Shown here: positions 1-10,200 of the stretch, piece after piece
How positions within the stretch are numbered: position 1 is the stretch's first letter
Layout: the number at the start of each line of letters is the position of its first letter
The notes under the pieces: generated by a model
The model's database searches: none
The model's input: only the letters and a program-made list of their open reading frames with translations
What the model was told of the DNA's origin: nothing
Origin: Pseudopyrenochaeta lycopersici
Lineage: Eukaryota; Ascomycota; Dothideomycetes; Pleosporales; Pseudopyrenochaetaceae
Direction: 5' to 3'
NCBI GenBank assembly: GCA_003313425.1
Contig: NHZP01000175.1
Location: 1-26,868 of the forward strand
DNA length: 26,868 nucleotides
Translations under genes and position numbers: made by a program

Positions 1-771
1 TACTATAGAAATAGCTTAAAGAAAATCTATAGAAGAGATTTATTTACTTAAGTAGCTTACCTACAGCCTTACTAGTCTTATTTATAAGAAAAGTAGATAA
101 GAAGCTCTATTCTATATAGATATAGAGTACTAAACACTGTAATAGTAAAAGACTAATACTTACTACTATTAATAGAAGTTACTAAATAACTTATAAAGTA
201 TATAGTACTTCTCTAAAATTAATATACTATAGCCGTTTAATAATATATATTAAGGCTAGCTAAGAATAGCTTACAGCCTTCTAGACCTATTTTAGACTAT
301 ATACTATACTAGTAATACTATTTAGGCTTATAGAAGCTTCTATAACCTTCTAATAGTATATAAATAATACGCTCTATAAGTATCTTAACTATTTCTATAC
401 TATATATATAAATAATATCCTAATTTATAGCTATACCTAAACTAAATATAAGGAATACTTAAAGCTTATACTAGGGAAACTAGAAGGTACTAGTTTATAC
501 GTAAGAATTAGAAATATAAGTTTATAGTTACTAAAACTTATTTCTTTAGCCTTATTATAGGCTACTATAGAATTAGTATAGACCTAAAAAAGATTAAAAT
601 AGTTAAAGAATAGCTATAACTAGAATACCTTATAGATATTGTGCAGGAACAGAGGCCTCAGCCAACTTCTCCCTGTTGATGGTAGCCTTGAGCACACTGA
701 ACACAGCTAGGTAGTCATCCATCAAGGATGAGATGAGAGGTAGGAGGTAGGTAAACAAGGATGAACAATAA

Positions 772-784
772 GGGGGGGGGGGGG
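772..784 (+). repeat. Poly-G run of 13
   Basis: Thirteen consecutive G lie inside the solo LTR. The mirror copy at 10,127-10,138 has twelve C. The one-base difference is what replication slippage or a base-calling error in a homopolymer would give. Confidence 0.95.
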
Positions 785-984
785 TAATAACTGTATCTGT
801 GGTAGGCTGTATCCGTCTATCTGTCTGTACTGTCTTAATTACTTCTAGATGTTCCTTAGATAGTAGATCCTTAATAGTAGATGCTAGATCGTGCTTGCTT
901 TCAGTAGATGCTGGATACCCTCCGCCTGCCTGCCTCCTTATATCCTTATTTTTCTGCTAATCTCGCTTAATTGCCTTGAAGTCT

Positions 985-1056
985 GAGCTGCTGTGGCCTA
1001 AGCTGCTATGGCCTGAGCTGCTGCATCTGAACTGCTGCATCTGAACTGCTGCATCT
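985..1056 (+). repeat. Five-unit tandem repeat in the solo LTR
   Basis: There are five degenerate 14-15-bp units built on gctgctgcatctga or gctgctgtggccta. The last three are nearly identical. The mirror copy lies at about 9,855-9,926. An in-frame coding use is not apparent. Confidence 0.85.
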
Positions 1057-1071
1057 AACTAGCTGAGATGC

Positions 1072-1100
1072 CTTAGTAGCCAGGTGACCAGGTTACTAAG
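1072..1100. repeat. 29-bp imperfect palindrome near the LTR end
   Basis: The arms cttagta and tactaag enclose a region that pairs with one G-T wobble and one A-A mismatch around a central base. It lies 12 bp inside the LTR end and is mirrored at 9,811-9,839. It could be a protein-binding site or an RNA hairpin in the LTR. No function is shown by sequence. Confidence 0.8.
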
Positions 1101-3662
1101 TGCATCGGCACAATATATAAGCGTTCCTAGAATTTTATAAACTTCTATAGGTAGTTTATATAGGACTTCTCCAAAATTATAGTACTATTAGTAGAACTTA
1201 TATAGAAGGGAGTACTATTTATCTAGAGTAACGCCTATAATATAGTATTTAAGAAACTAAAGATAGTATTTATAATAGCACCTATACTAGCTATATTTAA
1301 CTAGGAAAGGATATTATCTTAGAAATAGATATATTAGACTATATTTTAGTAGAGGTTCTATTATAGTATAGTAATAATAGAATCCTGTACCTTATAGCTT
1401 ACTTCTTAAAAAAGTATACTATTATAGAGTATAACTATAAGATTTATAATAAGAAAACTACTAGTAATTACCTACTACTTTAAGGAATAGTAGCTAGAAC
1501 TAGAAGGCTGCACCTTACTAATAAAGGTAATTTTACACTACTATAACTTAGAGTATTTTATATCTATAAAACTATTAAACTGTAGATAAGCCTACTAGTC
1601 TAAATTTCTATCTTATTTTAACTTCTATATTATTTACAGACTTAGAAAATAGAAGGTTAAGCCTAATACCCTAACTAGGAGGTTAGCTAACCTACTAAAG
1701 GAGGGGGATAAAAGGCTCTAGTACTAGAGCTAGACTATACTAAAGACTAAAAACCTAGAAAGAGAACTATACTAGCTAAACGTAACTACCTATAGCTATA
1801 TAAAGGTAATACCTACTACTACTAACTATAAGACTACTAAAAAAGGCTACTAAAATACTTAAAATAATAAACACGCCTAAAGAAATAGGCTAAACCTTAT
1901 TACTACCTTTAAATATAGAACTACTATTTATAGAAGGTTACTACTAGGGATCTAATTCTTAAGGAGGTCCTATAAGACTTAAGAAATAAAAGCTATAAGA
2001 ACTTATACTTAATACTTATAGAGTATAAGGATAATTATAGCTATTTAAGATATTAAAGAAGGCTATACGTGCTAAACTATAATAAGCTAATAGTAGAGCT
2101 TCTCTACTACTACTATAAAAGCCTATTATAAGATATACTAGACGTAGTAAAATGTACAAACTACTATTATAAGAGTACTACTAGCTTAGGATATATAACT
2201 TTATACGCTACTGGATCTATAACTACTATACTTATTACTAAGTAGTTACCCTCCTAAGAGGCCTAATAAGGCTTACTAAAACTACTATTAGTACCTAACT
2301 ACGCATAGAGTAATATATCTATTAATTTTATTATATACCTACTAAAGAGTAGAGGTTGTAACGCGATAATAACTGTAACTAACTAGCTTATAAAGATATA
2401 GTATCTAATACCCTATTATACGTCCTATAACGCTAAAGATATAGTAAACCTATTCCTCTAAAATATATAGAAACTCTACAGTCTACTAAAATTAGTTATA
2501 TTAGACTCTAGACTACAGTTTATATCTAAATTCTAGTAACACCTAAACTATAACCTAGGGATTATAGTCTTACTATTAACTATCTTCTACTTATAGATAA
2601 ATAAATAGTCTAAGAGAATTAATATAATCTTAGAATAGTACTTATAGACGTTCGTAAGCTACCTATAGGATAACTAGCACCTATAGCTACTGCTAGCAGA
2701 GTTTATAGGTAACTCTATATATTCTAAGAGTATAAATACGTTACTATTTTTATAAATTATAGCTACTACCCCTATATTAGATTTAAACTAATTCCTCTAA
2801 CCTTATACTAACTACTATAACAGTAGCCTAAAGAGACGTAAACGTATTTATAGTATATATAGAATGTATTTTAGAATACGTAAGAGCTAAACTAACTTCT
2901 ACCTAAGCCTATTATAAAGAAATAGTAAACTAATACTACTACCCTACGCGCTAATACTAAGAAAGAGACTTAGTATAGCTAGATACTTATAATATTAAGA
3001 CCTTATAACTTACAAAGAAGCTTAACTAGAAGAACTTAAGACTATTTATAGTTATATAGGTTATATTACTATACGCCTATTACTTATAGCTCCCTAATAG
3101 TTTCTATATCTATAATATATTCTATATAAGCCTACTATAGCCTACTACTAATAATCTACTACCTAAGTAATAGATATTACTACTCCTACCTATTAAAGTT
3201 AATAGAGAGAAAGAGTAGTTTATAGAAGAGATTATAGATTCCTGCTAGGACTACTATAGCTATAAGAGTACCCTACGCCTAAAGTATATAGTTAGATAGA
3301 CTAGATACGCTAAGGCTACTAAGGTACCTGCTACGTAGTTAGAGAACGCTGCAGAGGCTGTAACAGCGTTTTACTAACGCTACCCTAAGAAACCTAGCCT
3401 ACTACAGTCGCGTAGAACACGACTGTAAGAGAGGGAGTACTATTATAGTGCTGCTATAGCCTAGACATATAAGGGCTGCTAAGGCTGTATAGAATACTAT
3501 AGATTTAGTAGATATAAGTTAGACCCCTATAGCTGTACGTAGCTCCTTAAGCTACGTCTTGTAATCTACCCTATACTGCCTATAACTGCCCTCTTACGAG
3601 TAATACAGATACCCTGCCTACCTGAAACGGCTCTAACCCCGCCCGCCGCCTCCGCCCCCTAA

Positions 3663-4125
3663 CACTAGGATTCTTGGAGTAGTAACTAACTTCTTATTCT
3701 TCTTAGTATTCTTTACTAGCTACTGTTTATTTACGCATTACTCTCAGCCTCTTAGGATACTAGAGAAGGCAGTAAATTAACTATCAGAGATTAAAATAAA
3801 ATCAATTATCTACCTTTCTGGCATGTACGCTTAGTATGGCCGAGCTCCCTACAGCGCCCACAGCGTCGCTGTTACTAGCCAGCAGCTCGAGCCCGGCTCC
3901 TAGTTTGCCCTTCCTCTACCCGAATTTAAGCATCAAGTTCGTTTTATAGCACAGGCAAGTCGGCCCTTTCGGCCCTAAAGTCTTATTCTTCGAATTTGGT
4001 AGCATGATACTAGTTATGTTACTTATGTAGATGTTTGGTAGTTGTCTTGGCACATCCAAACGATTTCACTTGTGAAATACGTTGCGTTAGTTGTTTATTC
4101 TCTTTAGATACATCTACCCACCTGT
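3663..4125. other. Non-coding island sequence, left arm
   Basis: Base composition changes sharply here, from TpA-rich RIP-mutated DNA to DNA of ordinary composition. It starts just after a C-rich stretch (about 3,636-3,660) that ends cctaaca. A short perfect hairpin, ggccctttcggcc, lies at about 3,962-3,974. No gene was recognised. The block may be the downstream flank of the broken SDR gene on the minus strand. Confidence 0.6.
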
Positions 4126-4802
4126 TAGGACAAGCCAAAGGGTTCAGCGGGTGGCACAGGCCTAATATAAGATTCCCCAAGTGCGCCTTGCGTCTTGCCT
4201 CTATTAGCAAACAGCACGTGCCCATTGATTGCCGTAGCAGAATCAGATACTAAAAAGATGGCAATGTCTGCAATCCCATCAGGCTGTGAAAGCCGATTGT
4301 AGATATATTGCTGTTGTCTCCACGCCGCGAACATCAATATACTTCTAGAAAGCATCCTTACTTTCCTGTTCACTCATGGTAACGTTGAATGTATCGCCTT
4401 TTACGATGTGTGTCGAACTAGCGATTAGACTGCTTTGGACAACTCCAGGAGCAACTCCGCTGACACGGATATTGGAATATAGCTAGCAGACAAATTGACG
4501 GCGCCGGAATTGATTAAGCCAAACGCTGCACTCTTTGCAGTAGCTGGCGGTTTAGGCCCTGTTAGTCCAACCTTATTCTACATCCGAAGACCTCTTAGAA
4601 GGCAAAAGACTTATAGTAACTAATATCAGCAAAGCTCCCTATCACGCCAGCAACCGATGCAGTTACTACGATAGCACCTCCTGACTTACGCTTCTGCCCT
4701 AATATCACGGCCATAGCCTTACTAGTGTACCTAATCGCATAATACACAGCAGTTGACATAATGTCTATAGCTCTTTTATAGTCTCTTGTTAAAATATCAT
4801 TT
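4126..4802 (-). pseudogene. Short-chain dehydrogenase (SDR) fragment, left-arm copy
   Basis: This is the mirror image of 6,110-6,786, where the segments are described. The longest matching segments have identical translations in the two arms, including the C-terminal DGIADIAIFLVSDSATAING stretch. The gene lacks its N-terminal Rossmann GxxxGxG region and needs at least three frame changes, so it cannot make a working enzyme. It is not heavily RIP-mutated. Homology ends near the tandem repeats at 4,878-4,936, which may mark the break point. Confidence 0.75.
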
Positions 4803-4877
4803 ATACTCCTGCGGTAGGGAGCAAAACGTTAGTTCGGTCGCGATTGTTCCATATCAGAGTTAAGCTGCCTACTTAAC

Positions 4878-4936
4878 GTTTGCGAACCCAGCGTTTGCGA
4901 AGTACACTAAGGCTTACCTTGTACTAAGGTTCACCT
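4878..4936 (+). repeat. Short degenerate tandem repeats at the SDR break point, left arm
   Basis: Two motif pairs lie here: cgtttgcgaa occurs twice, 14 bp apart, and a 16-19-bp unit containing ctaaggnttaccttgta-type sequence occurs twice. They sit between the truncated SDR gene and the AT-rich core of the palindrome. The mirror copy is 5,976-6,034. Confidence 0.75.
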
Positions 4937-4971
4937 CGTAGCGATCGTCCCCTCGTAACGCACGCATTTCC

Positions 4972-5150
4972 TTACTAAAATCTACTAAAATCCTACCTTT
5001 ATTTCTATTTTTCTAGCCTTATTTAATAAGTAAAATAAAAAAGTTTTAATATTAAAGATATATTTCTTAAGTAGCTCTATAATCTTAGTTAATTATATTT
5101 TTTAAAATAAATATTTTAAGAAATTTATTAATTTTCTATAAAAATAAATA
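4972..5150. other. AT-rich inner arm flanking the minisatellite, left
   Basis: This is extremely AT-rich DNA between the island and the T-rich minisatellite, with no reading frame or RNA gene recognised. It is mirrored at 5,762-5,940 with the same spacing. Confidence 0.8.
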
Positions 5151-5225
5151 ATTTTTTTTTATAATTTTTTTTAATAATTTTTTTTTATAATTTTTTTTAA
5201 TAATTTTTTTTTATAATTTTTTTTT
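5151..5225 (+). repeat. T-rich minisatellite, left (short allele)
   Basis: About six units of ataa/aataa plus 8-10 T make up 75 bp. It is the counterpart of the 324-bp A-rich tract in the right arm. Confidence 0.9.
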
Positions 5226-5281
5226 AAAAATAATATTCATTATAGTATTAGAAATTCTTAATCTTAAATAACTAAGTAAAT

Positions 5282-5381
5282 ATATAATTCTTTTATAAAG
5301 TTACTTAAGAATAACTTTTTCTTTAATAATAATTTATATATAACTTTATAAAATATAGTATAACTCTTTTAAAAAATTTAA
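5282..5381. other. Central spacer of the inverted repeat
   Basis: These 100 AT-rich bases separate the last well-matched arm bases. The inner part is still weakly palindromic: ttttataaagtta at 5,291-5,303 is complementary to taactttataaaa at 5,341-5,353. The truly unpaired loop may therefore be only about 37 bases, centred near 5,322. No gene, promoter or origin motif was recognised. Confidence 0.8.
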
Positions 5382-5437
5382 ATTTACTTAGTTATTTAAG
5401 ATTAAGAATTTCTAATACTATAATAAATATTATTTTT

Positions 5438-5761
5438 AAAAAAAAATTATAAAAAAAAATTATTAAAAAAAATTATAAAAAAAAATTATAAAAAATTATA
5501 AAAAAAATTATTAAAAAAAATTATAAAAAAAAATTATAAAAAAAATTATAAAAAAAATTATAAAAAAAAATTATAAAAAAAATTATAAAAAAAAATTATA
5601 AAAAAAAATTATAAAAAAAAATTATAAAAAAAAATTATAAAAAAAAATTATAAAAAAAAATTATAAAAAAAAATTATAAAAAAAATATAAAAAAAATTAT
5701 AAAAAAAATTATAAAAAAAAATTATAAAAAAAAATTATAAAAAAAAATTATAAAAAAAAAT
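5438..5761 (+). repeat. A-rich minisatellite, right (expanded)
   Basis: More than twenty units of ttat(t) followed by 6-9 A (11-13 bp each) make up 324 bp. It is 249 bp longer than the matching tract in the left arm and accounts for nearly all the length difference between arms. The flanking arm sequences (5,382-5,437 and 5,762 onward) resume pairing exactly, so the change is confined to the repeat. Confidence 0.92.
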
Positions 5762-5940
5762 TATTTATTTTTATAGAAAATTAATAAATTTCTTAAAATA
5801 TTTATTTTAAAAAATATAATTAACTAAGATTATAGAGCTACTTAAGAAATATATCTTTAATATTAAAACTTTTTTATTTTACTTATTAAATAAGGCTAGA
5901 AAAATAGAAATAAAGGTAGGATTTTAGTAGATTTTAGTAA
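5762..5940. other. AT-rich inner arm flanking the minisatellite, right
   Basis: This mirrors 4,972-5,150. It is AT-rich with no gene recognised. Confidence 0.8.
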
Positions 5941-5975
5941 GGAAATGCGTGCGTTACGAGGGGACGATCGCTACG

Positions 5976-6034
5976 AGGTGAACCTTAGTACAAGGTAAGC
6001 CTTAGTGTACTTCGCAAACGCTGGGTTCGCAAAC
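5976..6034 (+). repeat. Short degenerate tandem repeats, right arm
   Basis: ttcgcaaacg occurs at 6,011-6,020 and again at 6,025-6,034. Before it, aggtgaaccttagtac and aaggtaagccttagtgtac are two diverged copies of one unit. The block is the mirror of 4,878-4,936. Confidence 0.78.
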
Positions 6035-6109
6035 GTTAAGTAGGCAGCTTAACTCTGATATGGAACAATCGCGACCGAACTAACGTTTTGCTCCCTACCG
6101 CAGGAGTAT

Positions 6110-6786
6110 AAATGATATTTTAACAAGAGACTATAAAAGAGCTATAGACATTATGTCAACTGCTGTGTATTATGCGATTAGGTACACTAGTAAGGCTATG
6201 GCCGTGATATTAGGGCAGAAGCGTAAGTCAGGAGGTGCTATCGTAGTAACTGCATCGGTTGCTGGCGTGATAGGGAGCTTTGCTGATATTAGTTACTATA
6301 AGTCTTTTGCCTTCTAAGAGGTCTTCGGATGTAGAATAAGGTTGGACTAACAGGGCCTAAACCGCCAGCTACTGCAAAGAGTGCAGCGTTTGGCTTAATC
6401 AATTCCGGCGCCGTCAATTTGTCTGCTAGCTATATTCCAATATCCGTGTCAGCGGAGTTGCTCCTGGAGTTGTCCAAAGCAGTCTAATCGCTAGTTCGAC
6501 ACACATCGTAAAAGGCGATACATTCAACGTTACCATGAGTGAACAGGAAAGTAAGGATGCTTTCTAGAAGTATATTGATGTTCGCGGCGTGGAGACAACA
6601 GCAATATATCTACAATCGGCTTTCACAGCCTGATGGGATTGCAGACATTGCCATCTTTTTAGTATCTGATTCTGCTACGGCAATCAATGGGCACGTGCTG
6701 TTTGCTAATAGAGGCAAGACGCAAGGCGCACTTGGGGAATCTTATATTAGGCCTGTGCCACCCGCTGAACCCTTTGGCTTGTCCTA
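6110..6786 (+). pseudogene. Short-chain dehydrogenase (SDR) fragment, right-arm copy
   Basis: The remnant resembles a classical SDR, an NAD(P)-dependent oxidoreductase. Recognisable pieces in order are: an AGV near 6,110 in the place of the family's NNAG; a 54-codon segment from ATG 6,153 with YYAIRYTSKAM and AIVVTASVAGVIGS, matching the helix and the catalytic-Ser strand; a segment near 6,340-6,445 with ATAKSAAFGL, matching the YxxxK helix although no Tyr is evident at the right spacing; a segment from about 6,445 to TGA 6,631 with RVSGVAPGVVQSSL; and DGIADIAIFLVSDSATAING near 6,632-6,690. The last four lie in different frames. Unspliced introns could explain one change but not all of them. 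The N-terminal cofactor-binding glycine motif is absent. Exact substrate unknown. Confidence 0.75.
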
Positions 6787-7249
6787 ACAGGTGGGTAGAT
6801 GTATCTAAAGAGAATAAACAACTAACGCAACGTATTTCACAAGTGAAATCGTTTGGATGTGCCAAGACAACTACCAAACATCTACATAAGTAACATAACT
6901 AGTATCATGCTACCAAATTCGAAGAATAAGACTTTAGGGCCGAAAGGGCCGACTTGCCTGTGCTATAAAACGAACTTGATGCTTAAATTCGGGTAGAGGA
7001 AGGGCAAACTAGGAGCCGGGCTCGAGCTGCTGGCTAGTAACAGCGACGCTGTGGGCGCTGTAGGGAGCTCGGCCATACTAAGCGTACATGCCAGAAAGGT
7101 AGATAATTGATTTTATTTTAATCTCTGATAGTTAATTTACTGCCTTCTCTAGTATCCTAAGAGGCTGAGAGTAATGCGTAAATAAACAGTAGCTAGTAAA
7201 GAATACTAAGAAGAATAAGAAGTTAGTTACTACTCCAAGAATCCTAGTG
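6787..7249. other. Non-coding island sequence, right arm
   Basis: This mirrors 3,663-4,125 and is probably the 3' flank of the SDR remnant. Composition is not RIP-like. The boundary with chromovirus A is at tgttagggggcgg, about 7,248. No gene was found. Short open frames here lie on either strand and match nothing I recognise. Confidence 0.6.
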
Positions 7250-10200
7250 TTAGGGGGCGGAGGCGGCGGGCGGGGTTAGAGCCGTTTCAGGTAGGCAGGG
7301 TATCTGTATTACTCGTAAGAGGGCAGTTATAGGCAGTATAGGGTAGATTACAAGACGTAGCTTAAGGAGCTACGTACAGCTATAGGGGTCTAACTTATAT
7401 CTACTAAATCTATAGTATTCTATACAGCCTTAGCAGCCCTTATATGTCTAGGCTATAGCAGCACTATAATAGTACTCCCTCTCTTACAGTCGTGTTCTAC
7501 GCGACTGTAGTAGGCTAGGTTTCTTAGGGTAGCGTTAGTAAAACGCTGTTACAGCCTCTGCAGCGTTCTCTAACTACGTAGCAGGTACCTTAGTAGCCTT
7601 AGCGTATCTAGTCTATCTAACTATATACTTTAGGCGTAGGGTACTCTTATAGCTATAGTAGTCCTAGCAGGAATCTATAATCTCTTCTATAAACTACTCT
7701 TTCTCTCTATTAACTTTAATAGGTAGGAGTAGTAATATCTATTACTTAGGTAGTAGATTATTAGTAGTAGGCTATAGTAGGCTTATATAGAATATATTAT
7801 AGATATAGAAACTATTAGGGAGCTATAAGTAATAGGCGTATAGTAATATAACCTATATAACTATAAATAGTCTTAAGTTCTTCTAGTTAAGCTTCTTTGT
7901 AAGTTATAAGGTCTTAATATTATAAGTATCTAGCTATACTAAGTCTCTTTCTTAGTATTAGCGCGTAGGGTAGTAGTATTAGTTTACTATTTCTTTATAA
8001 TAGGCTTAGGTAGAAGTTAGTTTAGCTCTTACGTATTCTAAAATACATTCTATATATACTATAAATACGTTTACGTCTCTTTAGGCTACTGTTATAGTAG
8101 TTAGTATAAGGTTAGAGGGAATTAGTTTAAATCTAATATAGGGGTAGTAGCTATAATTTATAAAAAATAGTAACGTATTTATACTCTTAGAATATATAGA
8201 GTTACCTATAAACTCTGCTAGCAGTAGCTATAGGTGCTAGTTATCCTATAGGTAGCTTACGAACGTCTATAAGTACTATTCTAAGATTATATTAATTCTC
8301 TTAGACTATTTATTTATCTATAAGTAGAAGATAGTTAATAGTAAGACTATAATCCCTAGGTTATAGTTTAGGTGTTACTAGAATTTAGATATAAACTGTA
8401 GTCTAGAGTCTAATATAACTAATTTTAGTAGACTGTAGAGTTTCTATATATTTTAGAGGAATAGGTTTACTATATCTTTAGCGTTATAGGACGTATAATA
8501 GGGTATTAGATACTATATCTTTATAAGCTAGTTAGTTACAGTTATTATCGCGTTACAACCTCTACTCTTTAGTAGGTATATAATAAAATTAATAGATATA
8601 TTACTCTATGCGTAGTTAGGTACTAATAGTAGTTTTAGTAAGCCTTATTAGGCCTCTTAGGAGGGTACTACTTAGTAATAAGTATAGTAGTTATAGATCC
8701 AGTAGCGTATAAAGTTATATATCCTAAGCTAGTAGTACTCTTATAATAGTAGTTTGTACATTTTACTACGTCTAGTATATCTTATAACTAGGCTTTTATA
8801 GTAGTAGTAGAGAAGCTCTACTATTAGCTTATTATAGTTTAGCACGTATAGCCTTCTTTAATATCTTAAATAGCTATAATTATCCTTATACTCTATAAGT
8901 ATTAAGTATAAGTTCTTATAGCTTTTATTTCTTAAGTCTTATAGGACCTCCTTAAGAATTAGATCCTAGTAGTAACCTTCTATAAATAGTAGTTCTATAT
9001 TTAAAGGTAGTAATAAGGTTTAGCCTATTTCTTTAGGCGTGTTTATTATTTTAAGTATTTTAGTAGCCTTTTTAGTAGTCTTATAGTTAGTAGTAGTAGG
9101 TATTACCTTTATATAGCTATAGGTAGTTACGTTTAGCTAGTATAGTTCTCTTTCTAGGTTTTTAGTCTTTAGTATAGTCTAGCTCTAGTACTAGAGCCTT
9201 TTATCCCCCTCCTTTAGTAGGTTAGCTAACCTCCTAGTTAGGGTATTAGGCTTAACCTTCTATTTTCTAAGTCTGTAAATAATATAGAAGTTAAAATAAG
9301 ATAGAAATTTAGACTAGTAGGCTTATCTACAGTTTAATAGTTTTATAGATATAAAATACTCTAAGTTATAGTAGTGTAAAATTACCTTTATTAGTAAGGT
9401 GCAGCCTTCTAGTTCTAGCTACTATTCCTTAAAGTAGTAGGTAATTACTAGTAGTTTCTTATTATAAATCTTATAGTTATACTCTATAATAGTATACTTT
9501 TTTAAGAAGTAAGCTATAAGGTACAGGATTCTATTATTACTATACTATAATAGAACCTCTACTAAAATATAGTCTAATATATCTATTTCTAAGATAATAT
9601 CCTTTTCCTAGTTAAATATAGCTAGTATAGGTGCTATTATAAATACTATCTTTAGTTTCTTAAATACTATATTATAGGCGTTACTCTAGATAAATAGTAC
9701 TCCCTTCTATATAAGTTCTACTAATAGTACTATAATTTTGGAGAAGTCCTATATAAACTACCTATAGAAGTTTATAAATTCTAGGAACGCTTATATATTG
9801 TGCCGATGCACTTAGTAACCTGGTCACCTGGCTACTAAGGGCATCTCAGCTAGTTAGATGCAGCAGTTCAGATGCAGCAGTTCAGATGCAGCAGCTCAGG
9901 CCATAGCAGCTTAGGCCACAGCAGCTCAGACTTCAAGGCAATTAAGCGAGATTAGCAGAAAAATAAGGATATAAGGAGGCAGGCAGGCGGAGGGTATCCA
10001 GCATCTACTGAAAGCAAGCACGATCTAGCATCTACTATTAAGGATCTACTATCTAAGGAACATCTAGAAGTAATTAAGACAGTACAGACAGATAGACGGA
10101 TACAGCTACCACAGATACAGTTATTACCCCCCCCCCCCTTATTGTTCATCCTTGTTTACCTACCTCCTACCTCTCATCTCATCCTTGATGGGATGACTAC

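Larger units (their letters stand above)
640..1112. mobile_element. Solo-LTR-like insertion, left-arm copy, not RIP-mutated
   Basis: This 473-bp block begins TGTGCAGGAAC and ends ATCGGCACA, so it has TG...CA ends and TGTGC/GCACA terminal inverted repeats. It interrupts chromovirus A between RT and RNase H. The flanks share only atat (636-639 and 1,113-1,116), a possible 4-bp target duplication. Unlike its host it is rich in CpA and TpG, so it inserted after RIP or escaped it. It holds a 13-G run, five units of a 14-15-bp repeat and a 29-bp palindrome, and no convincing ORF. It could be a solo LTR or a small non-autonomous element. Confidence 0.7.
1..3662 (+). pseudogene. pol: Chromovirus A pol (Ty3/gypsy), left-arm copy, RIP-mutated
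   Basis: This is the RT to chromodomain part of a gypsy polyprotein, which would make and insert retrotransposon cDNA. RT lies at about 60-620, with YINN at 405-416 where active relatives have YIDD, followed by ILIYS. RNase H follows at about 1,113-1,750 and integrase at about 1,880-2,760. In the integrase core the first Asp is Asn (SINFII, codon 2,324-2,326), the second is kept (DSRLQF, 2,504-2,506) and the Glu is Lys (codon 2,612-2,614). A chromodomain-like segment at about 3,200-3,400 includes EEIIDS and a later KYIVR motif. Many in-frame stops are TAA or TAG, as expected from CAA/CAG/TGG under RIP. The frame stays readable to TAA at 3,660-3,662, so the true C-terminus is uncertain. The solo LTR at 640-1,112 splits RT from RNase H. 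Gag, protease and the 5' LTR lie off-window. Confidence 0.88.
1..5281 (+). repeat. Left arm of a giant inverted repeat
   Basis: This stretch is the reverse complement of 5,382-10,916. Position 1 pairs with 10,916, so the arm continues beyond the left edge of the window. Matching positions add up to about 10,911-10,917 in the outer part and to 10,912 from about 3,420 inward to 5,150. Inside the minisatellite the sum drops to 10,663 because the right arm carries a longer tract. The differences I saw between arms are almost all 1-2 base indels (for example 13 G versus 12 C at the homopolymer). One substitution was seen, C at 5,239 against T (reverse complement of A 5,424). The arm holds a chromovirus remnant, a solo LTR and a broken SDR gene. 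Confidence 0.96.

Noticed and set aside
3449..3664. Possible 3' LTR of chromovirus A ending cctaaca
   Set aside because: The pol frame stays readable through the whole stretch to TAA at 3,660-3,662, no second copy is available in the window, and the similarity of the terminus to the LTR of element 1 is only a few bases.
4019..4253. Overlapping open frames of 68 and 72 codons on both strands, and their mirror copies at 6,659-6,893
   Set aside because: They overlap the 3' end and flank of the SDR remnant in other frames. Only the frame with the SDR C-terminal motif is meaningful.
5438..5761. Regular A-rich array that could suggest a CRISPR or a telomere
   Set aside because: Units are 11-13 bp of A and TTAT with no unique spacers, and the motif is not the fungal TTAGGG telomere repeat. 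It is a simple minisatellite.
9952..10149. 65-codon minus-strand open frame inside the solo LTR
   Set aside because: It crosses the poly-G run and the repeat-rich part of the LTR, is broken by indels in the left-arm copy and looks like no protein family.
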